Source: Alphaproteobacteria bacterium UBA3773 (GTDB taxonomy: Bacteria > Pseudomonadota > Alphaproteobacteria > RF32 > CAG-239). From it: a stretch of DNA of 64,000 bases. Below are positions 18,099 to 25,826 of the stretch, piece after piece. The notes beneath the pieces were generated by a model. That model searched no databases, had not been told where the DNA came from, and saw only the letters and a list, made by a program, of their open reading frames with translations. The DNA lies in the NCBI GenBank assembly GCA_002372275.1, contig DFFP01000025.1, forward strand, positions 3,352 through 67,351, read 5' to 3'. A program made the translations under genes and the position numbers. Numbering within the stretch: position 1 is the stretch's first letter; each line of letters starts with the position of its first letter.

Positions 18099-18344
18099 TT
18101 ATTTAACATCTGTTCCTGTCTTTTTATAGCAGTGACAGTGACAAATTCCGTCACGTTCAATATCAGTTTTACAAAGTTCCGAGCCGCAATATCTTTCGGG
18201 ATTTTGCCCGTCACAAGGGCAGCGTTGCCACTCTTTATCGCCAAACATCATTGTTTTGGCACGTGCGATTTTTTCGATATTTTCCGTGGGTTCATAGCCG
18301 CCTTCTTTGCAGCTCTGAAGCATTTTTTCTAAAATGGTTGCCAT
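18099..18344 (-). CDS. ferredoxin-thioredoxin reductase catalytic-chain-like protein
   Basis: An 81-residue Cys-rich protein. The pattern is CPC (42-44), C53, C58 and CHCHC (68-72). It resembles the CPC...CPC...CHC arrangement by which the ferredoxin-thioredoxin reductase catalytic chain holds a [4Fe-4S] cluster beside a redox disulfide, though the middle CPC is here split into two separated Cys. Standing next to trxA, it could reduce thioredoxin or a related disulfide. The variable-chain partner is not in the window. A simple zinc- or cluster-binding protein is the alternative. Confidence 0.6.
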   Translation of the reverse strand: MATILEKMLQSCKEGGYEPTENIEKIARAKTMMFGDKEWQRCPCDGQNPERYCGSELCKTDIERDGICHCHCYKKTGTDVK

Positions 18345-18356
18345 AATTAAAGTCCT

Positions 18357-19214
18357 TTATCTCTCAAGTTTTGCAAGTAATTCTTCGAGCTCAACAAAAT
18401 TGTTATAGCTCAAAACGATTTTCCCTTTTCCTTTCTTATTGAAAGAAATTTGCGTTTTTACGTTATAACGACGTGTTAATTCTTCTTGCAGTTTCAAAAC
18501 ATCGTCACTGGGTGTAAAAACTTTTTTCTCTTTTTTACCATTTTTTATTGTGTTAATCAAGTCTTCCGTTTGACGAACGCTCAAATTTTTTGCAATGATT
18601 TGAAGTGCGATTTCCTCGGCGTTTTCAAGGCCGATGAGCGGTCGAACGTGTCCGATGGTCAGTTTTCCTTGAGAAACATAATCTTGAACAGATTTCGGTA
18701 ATTCTAAAAGCCTTAACGAGTTTGTGATATAACTTCTTGATTTTCCAATAGATTTTGAAATATTTTCATGTGTTAAACTAAATTCTTCCGTGAGTGTATG
18801 AAATCCGTTTGCTTCTTCGATCGGGTTTAAATTTTTTCGCATGAGGTTTTCAATCATCGAAATTTCAAAAGCCTCACAATCACTCAATTCTTTTTGAATA
18901 ACCGGAACTTCTTTTAAGTTTGCTTTTAACGCGGCGCGATAGCGTCGTTCGCCTGCTACGATTTCAAAAAAATCACCTTTCGGGCGAACGAGAATCGGTT
19001 CTAAAATACCTTTTTGGGAAATGGACTGAGCGAGTTCTTCCAATCCTTCTTCGTTAAAGTCCTGTCGCGGTTGAGATGTACAAACCTTGATTTTTTCAAC
19101 CGGTAACGTTTGATTGTTTTCAGATAACACCAAATTATCAAGATTAAATGTTTCCGAATCGTCACCGAATAAAGCATCTAAACCTCTGCCAAGTCCGTGT
19201 TTTTGTTCTGTCAT
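18357..19214 (-). CDS. parB: chromosome partitioning protein ParB
   Basis: CTP-dependent DNA clamp that loads at parS and spreads to form the partition complex. It opens with the usual GLGRGLDALFGDD. The ParB/Srx domain follows, with the arginine-patch motif GERRYRAALKANL (about 98-110). Next come the helix-turn-helix parS reader (ENISKSIGKSRSYITNSLRLLELP) and a short C-terminal dimerisation domain (residues 235-285). It starts directly after parA. Two matching parS sites lie within 4 kb. Confidence 0.96.
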   Translation of the reverse strand: MTEQKHGLGRGLDALFGDDSETFNLDNLVLSENNQTLPVEKIKVCTSQPRQDFNEEGLEELAQSISQKGILEPILVRPKGDFFEIVAGERRYRAALKANLKEVPVIQKELSDCEAFEISMIENLMRKNLNPIEEANGFHTLTEEFSLTHENISKSIGKSRSYITNSLRLLELPKSVQDYVSQGKLTIGHVRPLIGLENAEEIALQIIAKNLSVRQTEDLINTIKNGKKEKKVFTPSDDVLKLQEELTRRYNVKTQISFNKKGKGKIVLSYNNFVELEELLAKLER

Positions 19215-19982
19215 TTATATTTCTCCTTCTCTTTTTAAAACTTCTTTTGCTAAACTTAAATAACTTTGTGCACCGACACTTTTTAAATCATAAAACAAAA
19301 TCGGTTTACCATGTGACGGTGCTTCGGCGATACGAACCGATCTCGGAATAACTGTTTGATAAACAAAATTTTTAAAATGTGCGCGCACATCTTTTTCAAT
19401 CATCAAACATAAATTATTCCGCTTATCAAACATCGTGAGTACAATTCCCTGAATTTTAAGTGTCGGGTTAAACGTTCTTTTCACGCGTTCAATATTACGC
19501 ATCAGATCCGCTAACCCCTCTAAAGCCAAAAATTCGCATTGAAGAGGAATCAAAATTGAATTTGCAGCGCAAAGGGCATTTACAGTGAGCAAATTGAGTG
19601 ACGGTGGACAATCTATCAAAAAATAGTCAAAATCGCTCTCTACGGCCCTTAAAACGGCTTTTAATATTTTTTCACGTTCCGGCGTGTTAATCAGCTCAAT
19701 TTCGGCTGCGGCTAAATCAGGTTTTGCCGGTACCATCCAGAAGTTCGGAATAAAAGTTTGCACCAATGATTCGCTGACAGGTATGTTGTTAACTAAGATA
19801 TCATATGTCGAAAATTTCAAACTGTTTTTATCAATCCCTAGTGAAGTTGTGGCATTTCCCTGCGGATCTAAATCAAGCAGTGCAACTTTTTTACCAATCG
19901 CTGCCATAGATGTTGCGATATTAATCGCCGTTGTTGTTTTTCCGACGCCGCCTTTTCTGTTTGTAACCGCAATAACTTTCAC
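19215..19982 (-). CDS. parA: chromosome partitioning ATPase ParA
   Basis: Walker-type ATPase of the Soj/ParA family that drives origin segregation with ParB. The deviant Walker A RKGGVGKTTTAIN spans residues 9-21, followed by LDLDPQGNATTSLG and the Walker B-like DYFLIDCPPSLNLLTVNAL. The length of 255 is normal. Its start overlaps the rsmG stop by 4 bases, giving the conserved rsmG-parA-parB order. Confidence 0.96.
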   Translation of the reverse strand: MKVIAVTNRKGGVGKTTTAINIATSMAAIGKKVALLDLDPQGNATTSLGIDKNSLKFSTYDILVNNIPVSESLVQTFIPNFWMVPAKPDLAAAEIELINTPEREKILKAVLRAVESDFDYFLIDCPPSLNLLTVNALCAANSILIPLQCEFLALEGLADLMRNIERVKRTFNPTLKIQGIVLTMFDKRNNLCLMIEKDVRAHFKNFVYQTVIPRSVRIAEAPSHGKPILFYDLKSVGAQSYLSLAKEVLKREGEI

Positions 19983-20611
19983 TTTAATTTTCCTTTTCTT
20001 TTTTTAAGTTCCGTTATTTTTAAGACAACACCATCATCTGAGGTTGAACTTTGAATTGTTTCATATTTGAAAGACCAATGTTTTTGTGCTTCATTTAATT
20101 CTTCATTATATGACTGACCTTTCAGCAAATAGAACACTGTTTTTTTATCGGCAAGCAAATAAGACAGCTCAAAAAGTTTATCAAGAGCGGCCACAGCTCT
20201 TGCCGTGATGATGTCAGCCGGTTTTAGTTTTAGACTTTCTGATCTTGCGTTCAAAATTTCTACATTTTTAAGGTTCAGTCGTTCTTTGACATCATTTAAA
20301 TACAGCGTTTTTTTTGTGATACTTTCAATTAAATGAAAGCGTGTCGCGAGATGATTTGTTTGCGCAGCAATTGCCAAAACGATTGCCGGAAATCCGGCAC
20401 CCGAGCCAATATCATAAACATTTTGAACGCTGTTGTTGATGTATCTGAAAAGTTGATATGAATCGGCAATATGTCTTGTCCAAATTTCATTCATAGATTT
20501 CGGACTGACAAGATTCATTTTGTTTTGCCATTCTGTTAAAACGGAAACAAAATCCGATAATTTTAAAAATGTTTCACGTGAAACACTGTATTTTTTTTCA
20601 AAATTTTCCAT
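19979..20611 (-). CDS. rsmG: 16S rRNA (guanine527-N7)-methyltransferase
   Basis: SAM-dependent methyltransferase that modifies G527 of 16S rRNA. The SAM-binding motif is YDIGSGAGFPAIVLAI (about residues 63-78) and a downstream TARAVAALDKL segment is typical of the family. The N-terminal codons for SVSRETF contain a perfect parS site, which explains why this dipeptide region is conserved in many RsmG proteins. It is coupled by a 4-base overlap to parA. The length of 210 is normal. Confidence 0.94.
   Translation of the reverse strand: MENFEKKYSVSRETFLKLSDFVSVLTEWQNKMNLVSPKSMNEIWTRHIADSYQLFRYINNSVQNVYDIGSGAGFPAIVLAIAAQTNHLATRFHLIESITKKTLYLNDVKERLNLKNVEILNARSESLKLKPADIITARAVAALDKLFELSYLLADKKTVFYLLKGQSYNEELNEAQKHWSFKYETIQSSTSDDGVVLKITELKKRKGKLK
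20570..20585. promoter_or_regulatory. parS site 1 (inside rsmG)
   Basis: A perfect 16-base palindrome, TGTTTCACGTGAAACA, identical to the ParB-binding consensus. It lies at codons 9-14 of rsmG, about 10 kb from the candidate oriC. Confidence 0.93.
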
Positions 20612-20661
20612 GACTCCTTTATATAATAAAATAACATTTTTTAAAACTCTAAATAGAAGTT

Positions 20662-20696
20662 ATGAACAATGTTCATTTATTTTTGAACAGTGTTCA
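20662..20696. promoter_or_regulatory. tandem palindromes TGAAC-N3-GTTCA before the 20752 gene
   Basis: Two palindromes, ATGAACAATGTTCAT (20662-20676) and TGAACAGTGTTCA (20684-20696), have centres 21 bases apart, two helical turns. That is the layout expected of a repressor operator bound cooperatively on one DNA face. The same half-sites precede the TetR gene at 15730. Confidence 0.6.
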
Positions 20697-20751
20697 TTTT
20701 TTTATTTTGTTTTTTATTGTTTTGTGATATTTCTTTTTTAGGAGAAGAACA

Positions 20752-21489
20752 GTGTTTTCATTTCTATCAAAAATTCAAAATTTTATCATCAAGCATTTAT
20801 ATGGTATTTTTGCACTATGTGCACTTTTTGTGTTTTTCTATCCGCAATATTTAAGGTCATTGTTTTATCCTTATATTTTAGGTCTGCCGACGGAAGAAAC
20901 ACTCGAAATTTCGCAACATGACAGTATTGAAAATGTAACATTGGATTCGTTTTTATATGAAAATGGTAATGAGCCTGTTATTTTAACACCAAAAGCGATA
21001 TATCGCGTCACAGCTCGTATTCTTGATTTAGAGCGTTATGACACACTGTTTGAAAGGTTTTATCACGGGTATGATAAAGGACGTATGCTTTATAACAGCT
21101 TTGCGCCTCTTGATTTGGTTTTAGGTTTTTCGGACATGGCAAAGCCTGAAATTTTAAAGCACTACAAATTTGAACATCAATGGCGCGGATCAATACCTAA
21201 ATGTTATCCTTGTGACGGAAATCCACAAGAAAATATGAATAACTATCATATTATACCGGCAAGTGACGCTGTTAGAAAAGCCTTTGAAATGGTCATTAAA
21301 GGCGAAACCATACACCTGGAAGGTTATCTAGTTGATGTTCAGGCCAAAAATATACCCCATTTTAAGCTACATACGGGACTATTGCATGGCTCGTTTCATG
21401 ATGATCAGCTTTTAGGTGGTCGAACAACAGGTATGTGCTTTATTTTATATGTCACAGAAATGACATATAGGGGTAGGGTATATCGCTAA
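20752..21489 (+). CDS. conserved membrane-anchored protein, unknown function
   Basis: A 245-residue protein with an N-terminal membrane anchor (about residues 15-40) and a soluble domain outside it. It starts with GTG after a good AGGAGA site. The C-terminal part, NYHIIPASDAVRKAF followed by GETIHLEGYLVDV and a MCFILYVTEM strand, resembles a conserved hypothetical family in proteobacteria with a 'HLIPAND...GYLVDV' core; no function is known for it. It is the only plus-strand gene between rsmG and mnmG and has tandem operator-like palindromes upstream, so it is probably separately regulated. Confidence 0.75.
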   Translation: MFSFLSKIQNFIIKHLYGIFALCALFVFFYPQYLRSLFYPYILGLPTEETLEISQHDSIENVTLDSFLYENGNEPVILTPKAIYRVTARILDLERYDTLFERFYHGYDKGRMLYNSFAPLDLVLGFSDMAKPEILKHYKFEHQWRGSIPKCYPCDGNPQENMNNYHIIPASDAVRKAFEMVIKGETIHLEGYLVDVQAKNIPHFKLHTGLLHGSFHDDQLLGGRTTGMCFILYVTEMTYRGRVYR

Positions 21490-21498
21490 AATACTTTG

Positions 21499-22317
21499 TT
21501 ATAATGAAAATCGTTTAGCGTGTAAGTTATTAAGATATTGATCAGCGGATTCAAATTCAAAACACATTTCGTTTGTTTGATGTGAATCATCGCTGATTAA
21601 AAGGGAAATATCTGACTGAATAAGTTTTTCCAGAATACTTTGTGCGGGGTAAAAACCGTTTGAACGTCTTAAACCCTTTGTATTCAGCTCGCATGCCGTA
21701 TTTGTTTCTTTTAAGGCTCTGATCACATTTTCTATTTCATTATGAAAATCGGTTTCGTGATATGAAGAAATTTTTTTAACATAATCCATATGTGCTAAAA
21801 ATGTAAAAAATCCGGAGCGGATGGCTTTTTCCATTGTTTCAAAATGGCGCTGAATGGATATTTTTATCGGCTCGTTTATATCTTCGTTTGGATTTTTAGC
21901 AATATAGGTCATATCTTCAATGTATTCGCCTGTTTTATCCATTAAAAAGTGATTTCCGTTAATCAGATAATCGTAATCTATTTTTTTTAAGAAGTCAGAC
22001 ATTTCATCGTGCCAGCCGTCATAAATAAAATAGTCTGTTTCAAACCCTACTTTAATTTTTATTTGATGTTCTTTTTGGAGGCGGCGAAGTTCTTCAATAT
22101 GTTTTGAACACCGTTCATACGCATCCTTAAAATTTGAAAAAGTCATCTTTTGTAAAAACGGATAGTTCTTTGTTTGAGCAATGTTTTTATGAACGATTAA
22201 ATGGTCGGAAATTCCGATTTCAAAAAGCCCTAAACGTTCGGCCTGTTCAATCATTTCATTTGCCGTATTTTTACCGTCTGAAAAGGTTGTATGCGTATGA
22301 TACGAAAAGCGTTGCAA
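21499..22317 (-). CDS. PHP-domain phosphoesterase (histidinol-phosphatase HisK-like)
   Basis: The metal-binding motifs of the PHP fold are all visible: YHTHTTFSDG at residues 6-15, ISDHL at about 37, KVGFETDYF, NGNHFLMD, FLAHMDYVKK, and the final DDSHQ. In HisK-type enzymes these motifs hold a trinuclear metal site that removes phosphate from L-histidinol phosphate. No other his gene is nearby, so a general phosphoesterase role is equally possible. It starts 3 bases after the mnmG stop on the same strand and is probably co-transcribed with it. Confidence 0.8.
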   Translation of the reverse strand: MQRFSYHTHTTFSDGKNTANEMIEQAERLGLFEIGISDHLIVHKNIAQTKNYPFLQKMTFSNFKDAYERCSKHIEELRRLQKEHQIKIKVGFETDYFIYDGWHDEMSDFLKKIDYDYLINGNHFLMDKTGEYIEDMTYIAKNPNEDINEPIKISIQRHFETMEKAIRSGFFTFLAHMDYVKKISSYHETDFHNEIENVIRALKETNTACELNTKGLRRSNGFYPAQSILEKLIQSDISLLISDDSHQTNEMCFEFESADQYLNNLHAKRFSL

Positions 22318-22320
22318 AGA

Positions 22321-24168
22321 CTATCTCCTGATATAACCTAAAATTGCCGTAATCGCGGCCGGCGTCATTCCCGGAATACGTGAAGCTTCGCCAATAGTTG
22401 ACGGTCTGACCTTTTCAAGCTTTGAGGTGATTTCACGCGATAATCCGCCGATTTTTTGATAATCGATATCTTCTCTGATTTGAAGCTCTTCATCTTTTTT
22501 GAAAACTTCGATATCGGCCATTTGTCGTTTCATATAACCGCTGTATGTTGATTCGATTTCAATTTGTTCAATAACTTTTGAGTCAAACTCATTGATTTTC
22601 GGAAATATTTCTTTTAATGTTTCACGTGAAACATTGTTAAATCCCATTAAATTAAAAAGCGTTTTTTGCGTTCCGTCATGATTGATTGTCACCCCGAAAT
22701 CATGAAGTGCGGCATAATTTAGTTTTTCGCTTAAAGTATATTCTCGAAGTTTATCAATTTGATTTTTCTTTTTTGTAAAAGATTGATAACGCGCGCTACC
22801 TACAACACCGATTTGATGTCCTTTTTCGGTTAATCTCAAATCAGCGTTATCTGCTCTTAAATAAAGGCGATATTCAGAGCGCGAGGTAAACATACGATAA
22901 GGTTCATCAACGCCTTTTGTGATTAAATCATCGACCATGACGCCGATATATCCTTCCGAGCGGTCAATTGTGAAAGTGCGTCCCTTGTTTTCAGCAGAAA
23001 GTGCCGCATTAATGCCGGCAAGCAAACCTTGCGCAGCGGCTTCTTCGTAGCCTGTTGTGCCGTTAATTTGACCGGCTAAAAAGAGGTGAGGGACTTTTTT
23101 AACTTCTAAGCGAGAATTAAGCTCTTGCGGATTGACATAATCATATTCAATCGCATAGGCGTAGCGCAAAATTTCGACATCTTCCAAGCCTTTCATTGTG
23201 TGAATAAAGGCATCTTGCACATCAGCAGGCAACGAGGTTGAAATACCGTTGGGGTAAATCACGTTTGTATTGTAGCCCTCGGGCTCTAAAAAGATTTGGT
23301 GCGATGTTCGATCGGCAAATTTAACGAGTTTATCTTCAATAGAGGGACAATATCTCGGGCCGACACCTGTGATTAAACCGGAGAAAAGAGCACATTTTGA
23401 AAAATTGTCGCGGATGATTTGATGGGTTTTTTCGTTTGTGTGAGTGACAAAACAATCAATTTGTTTGTTTGTGATTTTATCTGTTAAAAAAGAAAAAGGT
23501 TCCGGTTTTTCATCTCCGCTTTGACGTTCCAGCTCATCAAAATGAATGGTATCTGCATTTAAGCGGGCAGGGGTTCCGGTTTTTAAGCGACCGAGCGAAA
23601 GGTTGAGCTCTTTTAAGGATTCGGTTATACCATGACAAGCCGGTTCACCGATTCGGCCGCCAATGGTTGTTTGATGACCCGTAAACATCACACCGTTTAA
23701 AAATGTGCCCGTTGTTAAAACAAGAGCAGAACATAAGATTGTTTCACCCGTTGCAAGAACCACCCCGCAAACACCGTTTGGATCAGAACAAATTTTTTGA
23801 ACTTCGCCTTCAATGATTGTTAAATTTTGGGTGTTTTGTAATGCCTCAAGCATATATTTTTTATAAAGTTCACGATCTGCTTGCGCACGCGGTCCGCGAA
23901 CGGCTGGCCCTTTGGATAAGTTCAGCATACGAAATTGAATACCGGCCTTGTCAATCACTTTTCCCATTAAGCCGTCGAGCGCATCGACTTCGCGTACCAA
24001 ATGACCTTTGCCGAGGCCACCGATAGAGGGGTTGCACGACATTTCACCGATATTGCCGATTTTATAAGTAATTAAAGCGGTATGCGCACCCATGCGTGCG
24101 CTGGCTGAGGCAGCTTCAACACCGGCATGACCGGCGCCGACCACGATAACATCAAATTTTTGTTGCAT
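22321..24168 (-). CDS. mnmG: tRNA uridine-34 5-carboxymethylaminomethyl modification enzyme MnmG (GidA)
   Basis: FAD-dependent partner of MnmE in making cmnm5-uridine at the wobble position of tRNA. The N-terminal FAD-binding motif is [20 protein letters not shown] (near residues 9-28), followed by the family signatures [14 protein letters not shown] and [15 protein letters not shown] [13 protein letters not shown], and the C-terminal [20 protein letters not shown] helix. The ATG at 24168 has GGATAA upstream, so the longer frame starting at 24234 is rejected, giving 615 residues. A perfect parS site lies within the gene, encoding VSRET. Confidence 0.95.
   Translation of the reverse strand: MQQKFDVIVVGAGHAGVEAASASARMGAHTALITYKIGNIGEMSCNPSIGGLGKGHLVREVDALDGLMGKVIDKAGIQFRMLNLSKGPAVRGPRAQADRELYKKYMLEALQNTQNLTIIEGEVQKICSDPNGVCGVVLATGETILCSALVLTTGTFLNGVMFTGHQTTIGGRIGEPACHGITESLKELNLSLGRLKTGTPARLNADTIHFDELERQSGDEKPEPFSFLTDKITNKQIDCFVTHTNEKTHQIIRDNFSKCALFSGLITGVGPRYCPSIEDKLVKFADRTSHQIFLEPEGYNTNVIYPNGISTSLPADVQDAFIHTMKGLEDVEILRYAYAIEYDYVNPQELNSRLEVKKVPHLFLAGQINGTTGYEEAAAQGLLAGINAALSAENKGRTFTIDRSEGYIGVMVDDLITKGVDEPYRMFTSRSEYRLYLRADNADLRLTEKGHQIGVVGSARYQSFTKKKNQIDKLREYTLSEKLNYAALHDFGVTINHDGTQKTLFNLMGFNNVSRETLKEIFPKINEFDSKVIEQIEIESTYSGYMKRQMADIEVFKKDEELQIREDIDYQKIGGLSREITSKLEKVRPSTIGEASRIPGMTPAAITAILGYIRR
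22618..22633. promoter_or_regulatory. parS site 2 (inside mnmG)
   Basis: A second perfect TGTTTCACGTGAAACA, 2.05 kb from site 1, encoding N-V-S-R-E-T of MnmG. Both sites therefore sit in coding sequence and force the same V-S-R-E-T peptide in two unrelated proteins. Confidence 0.93.
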
Positions 24169-24292
24169 ATTATTATCCTTTGAAAATGTTTGTACTATAC
24201 GCCCACATATTAAAAATTCAAGAAAAAAAGTCATTCCAAAGCAGTATTGTATGGTGTATAATGCTTTTTAATGAATCTAAGATGATTTTTAC

Positions 24293-24321
24293 TTGCATTA
24301 ATAGAAAAAGTGTGAGATAAT
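24293..24321 (+). promoter_or_regulatory. promoter of structured RNA C
   Basis: TTGCAT (24293-24298) and GATAAT (24316-24321) are 17 bases apart, placing a start near 24328 at the head of the structured RNA. A second -10-like TATAAT at 24257-24262 has a poor -35. Confidence 0.6.
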
Positions 24322-24327
24322 TTTAAA

Positions 24328-24587
24328 AGATAGAGAAAGAATTTCTTTATCGAGTGCCTGAAATGAGGCGCGGAGCTTTAACGAGCTTTTTATACCGAGC
24401 AGTGATGGATAACACTGCAAGTTGTGCTGTCCTTTTTTATTTTAAAGGATTGCATTTTATCCCCGATTTATCTTTGGTTCGGGGAGTCCGTGACGAATGT
24501 TCAAGATTTATCTAAAGGTCACGGAAGTCATTTCTCGGTATATGATTCGTTAACTCTCCGACCGCTTTTTTCAAAGGCGGTTTTTTA
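24328..24587 (+). ncRNA. structured RNA C upstream of secreted LRR gene (candidate ncRNA or leader)
   Basis: About 260 bases between a promoter and an intrinsic terminator. Three stacked long-range helices close it: 24371-24375 with 24556-24560 (CGGAG/CTCCG), 24380-24384 with 24547-24551 (AACGA/TCGTT) and 24391-24399 with 24534-24542 (TATACCGAG/CTCGGTATA). Inside are hairpins 24400-24404/24413-24417, CCCCGA/TCGGGG (24461-24466/24479-24484) and TCCGTGAC/GTCACGGA (24487-24494/24518-24525). tmRNA, RNase P, SRP and 6S RNA were considered, and their hallmarks are absent. Its position matches leader RNAs A and B, but the sequence is not clearly homologous. Confidence 0.6.
24561..24587 (+). terminator. 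intrinsic terminator of RNA C
   Basis: An 8-bp stem (24561-24568 with 24574-24581, one wobble) is followed by six T. It abuts the closing helix of RNA C directly and stands 77 bases before the ATG of the secreted protein. Confidence 0.8.
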
Positions 24588-24663
24588 ATTGGATTAATTT
24601 ATTGTCACCCTCTATGTGTCTCCCCTTTTCTGGGGGAGAGGAAATGGATAAAGGAGAAAGATT

Positions 24664-25518
24664 ATGAAAATAAATCGAGTTTTAATTACTGGAATTATTG
24701 CGATAATTTTTGTATTTCCATGCGTTGTTTCGGCAGAGACAGGTACGTGTGGTTCAAATGCAACAGCAACTTGTATATGGGAAACGATTGTTTTGCCAAA
24801 TGGGGAAAAACAGCTTGTTATTTCACGCGAAGGAACGGGAAATGTGGCTTTAAATACTAAAACAAAGCCTTGGGGCTCAGGAATATCGGAAATTGTCATT
24901 AAGGAGGGAATAAACAAGATAAAAGAATGGGCTTTTGATGAGCAAAAAGGTGTAAAATCAGTTAATATGAGTGAGGCTAAAGATTTAACAACCATAGAAC
25001 GAGCAACTTTTTCAAATATTCCATCGTTAAAAACGGTTATAATGCCAGAAAATCTCACTTCTGTATATTATGATCGAAATAATGATTTTAATAATCATCT
25101 TTTTATACGCTCCGGTATAGAAAAGATATACTGTACAGCTTCACAAATGACTGGAGCTTGCTCCAAATTAGCTGCAGATTATAATGTGCAAAAATATGCG
25201 CAGGATGGAAATTATTATATTGTTTATGATAATGAGGATAATATTTCGGCAATTTTCGATAGCTCAAGTGATTTTCAGCATAATAAAGTATCAGATGGTT
25301 CATATACAAAAAAAGACGAAAATGAAAAGCCTATTGCTCAATATGATGGTAGGGGAAATGTTATTGCTGCGTATTCATATAACAACGACGGGTCGGTTTC
25401 GATATATGACGCGAATGGAAAGTTGATTGGTTTGCAGGGAAAACGCATTTTAACCGTTGATGAAGCGTCGGCACTTGTGAAAGATAACAAGAATACGTTC
25501 ACATTAAAGTATCGGTAG
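24664..25518 (+). CDS. secreted LRR protein with YD-like repeats and shared C-terminal tail
   Basis: A 284-residue exported protein. A signal peptide (residues 1-24, ending VSA) is followed by a Cys-containing opening, BspA-type LRR_5 repeats (EIVIKEGINKI, TVIMPENLTSV), and DENEKPIAQYDGRGNVIAAYSYNNDGSVSIYD-type short repeats, broken here only for naming. The tail reads KRILTVDEASALVK and ends FTLKYR. It is closest to 4222-5130 over the last 75 residues. The start has AAAGGAGA 6 bases upstream. The gene and RNA C sit between mnmE and mnmG, genes that are normally close neighbours in alphaproteobacteria, which suggests insertion. Function unknown. Confidence 0.8.
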   Translation: MKINRVLITGIIAIIFVFPCVVSAETGTCGSNATATCIWETIVLPNGEKQLVISREGTGNVALNTKTKPWGSGISEIVIKEGINKIKEWAFDEQKGVKSVNMSEAKDLTTIERATFSNIPSLKTVIMPENLTSVYYDRNNDFNNHLFIRSGIEKIYCTASQMTGACSKLAADYNVQKYAQDGNYYIVYDNEDNISAIFDSSSDFQHNKVSDGSYTKKDENEKPIAQYDGRGNVIAAYSYNNDGSVSIYDANGKLIGLQGKRILTVDEASALVKDNKNTFTLKYR

Positions 25519-25826
25519 AATAAGGAATGGATTGCGACGCACTGCGTGCTCGCAATGACGGGTTAAGGGTAAGGAATGGATTCTTCGCTAGCGCTCTTAA
25601 ATGACAATTGTTTTTTATAAGGAATGGATTCTTCGGCCTAAAGGCTTTTGGATAATGTTTTTTTAGACCCCTAACTCGTGCGATTATATCGCACTCAGGG
25701 GTGACAGGAAAGAGGAATGGACCCAGACATCGGACGAACTTCTCCTCTTAGGTGACGGTCTTATGAGATGACTGACATTTTGCTATTTGCAAAGCAGGCA
25801 TGACAGAAAGAGCAGAAAAATAGGGC
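25519..25826. repeat. cluster of small palindromic repeats downstream of the secreted protein
   Basis: No gene is visible. Successive units start with GGAATGGATT (25524, 25573, 25621) and end in ATGAC. The first has a perfect ATTGCGA...TCGCAAT stem with an inner GCAC/GTGC. A different unit at 25668-25707 has CCCCTAACTCG and CTCAGGGG flanks around a TGCGAT/ATCGCA inner stem, and ends TGACAG. The same two unit types occur after the other module genes. They may serve as terminators between the convergent LRR and mnmE genes. Confidence 0.7.

Noticed and set aside
20662..20696. Palindromes as LexA boxes
   Set aside because: Gram-positive LexA boxes have GAAC and GTTC separated by four bases, not three, and the alphaproteobacterial box is a direct GTTC repeat.
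24328..24587. RNA C as tmRNA, RNase P RNA, SRP RNA or 6S RNA
   Set aside because: No tag-peptide frame, no GAGGAAAGTCC core, no GGAAGGAAGCAGCC-like motif, and no single long bulged helix as in 6S RNA.
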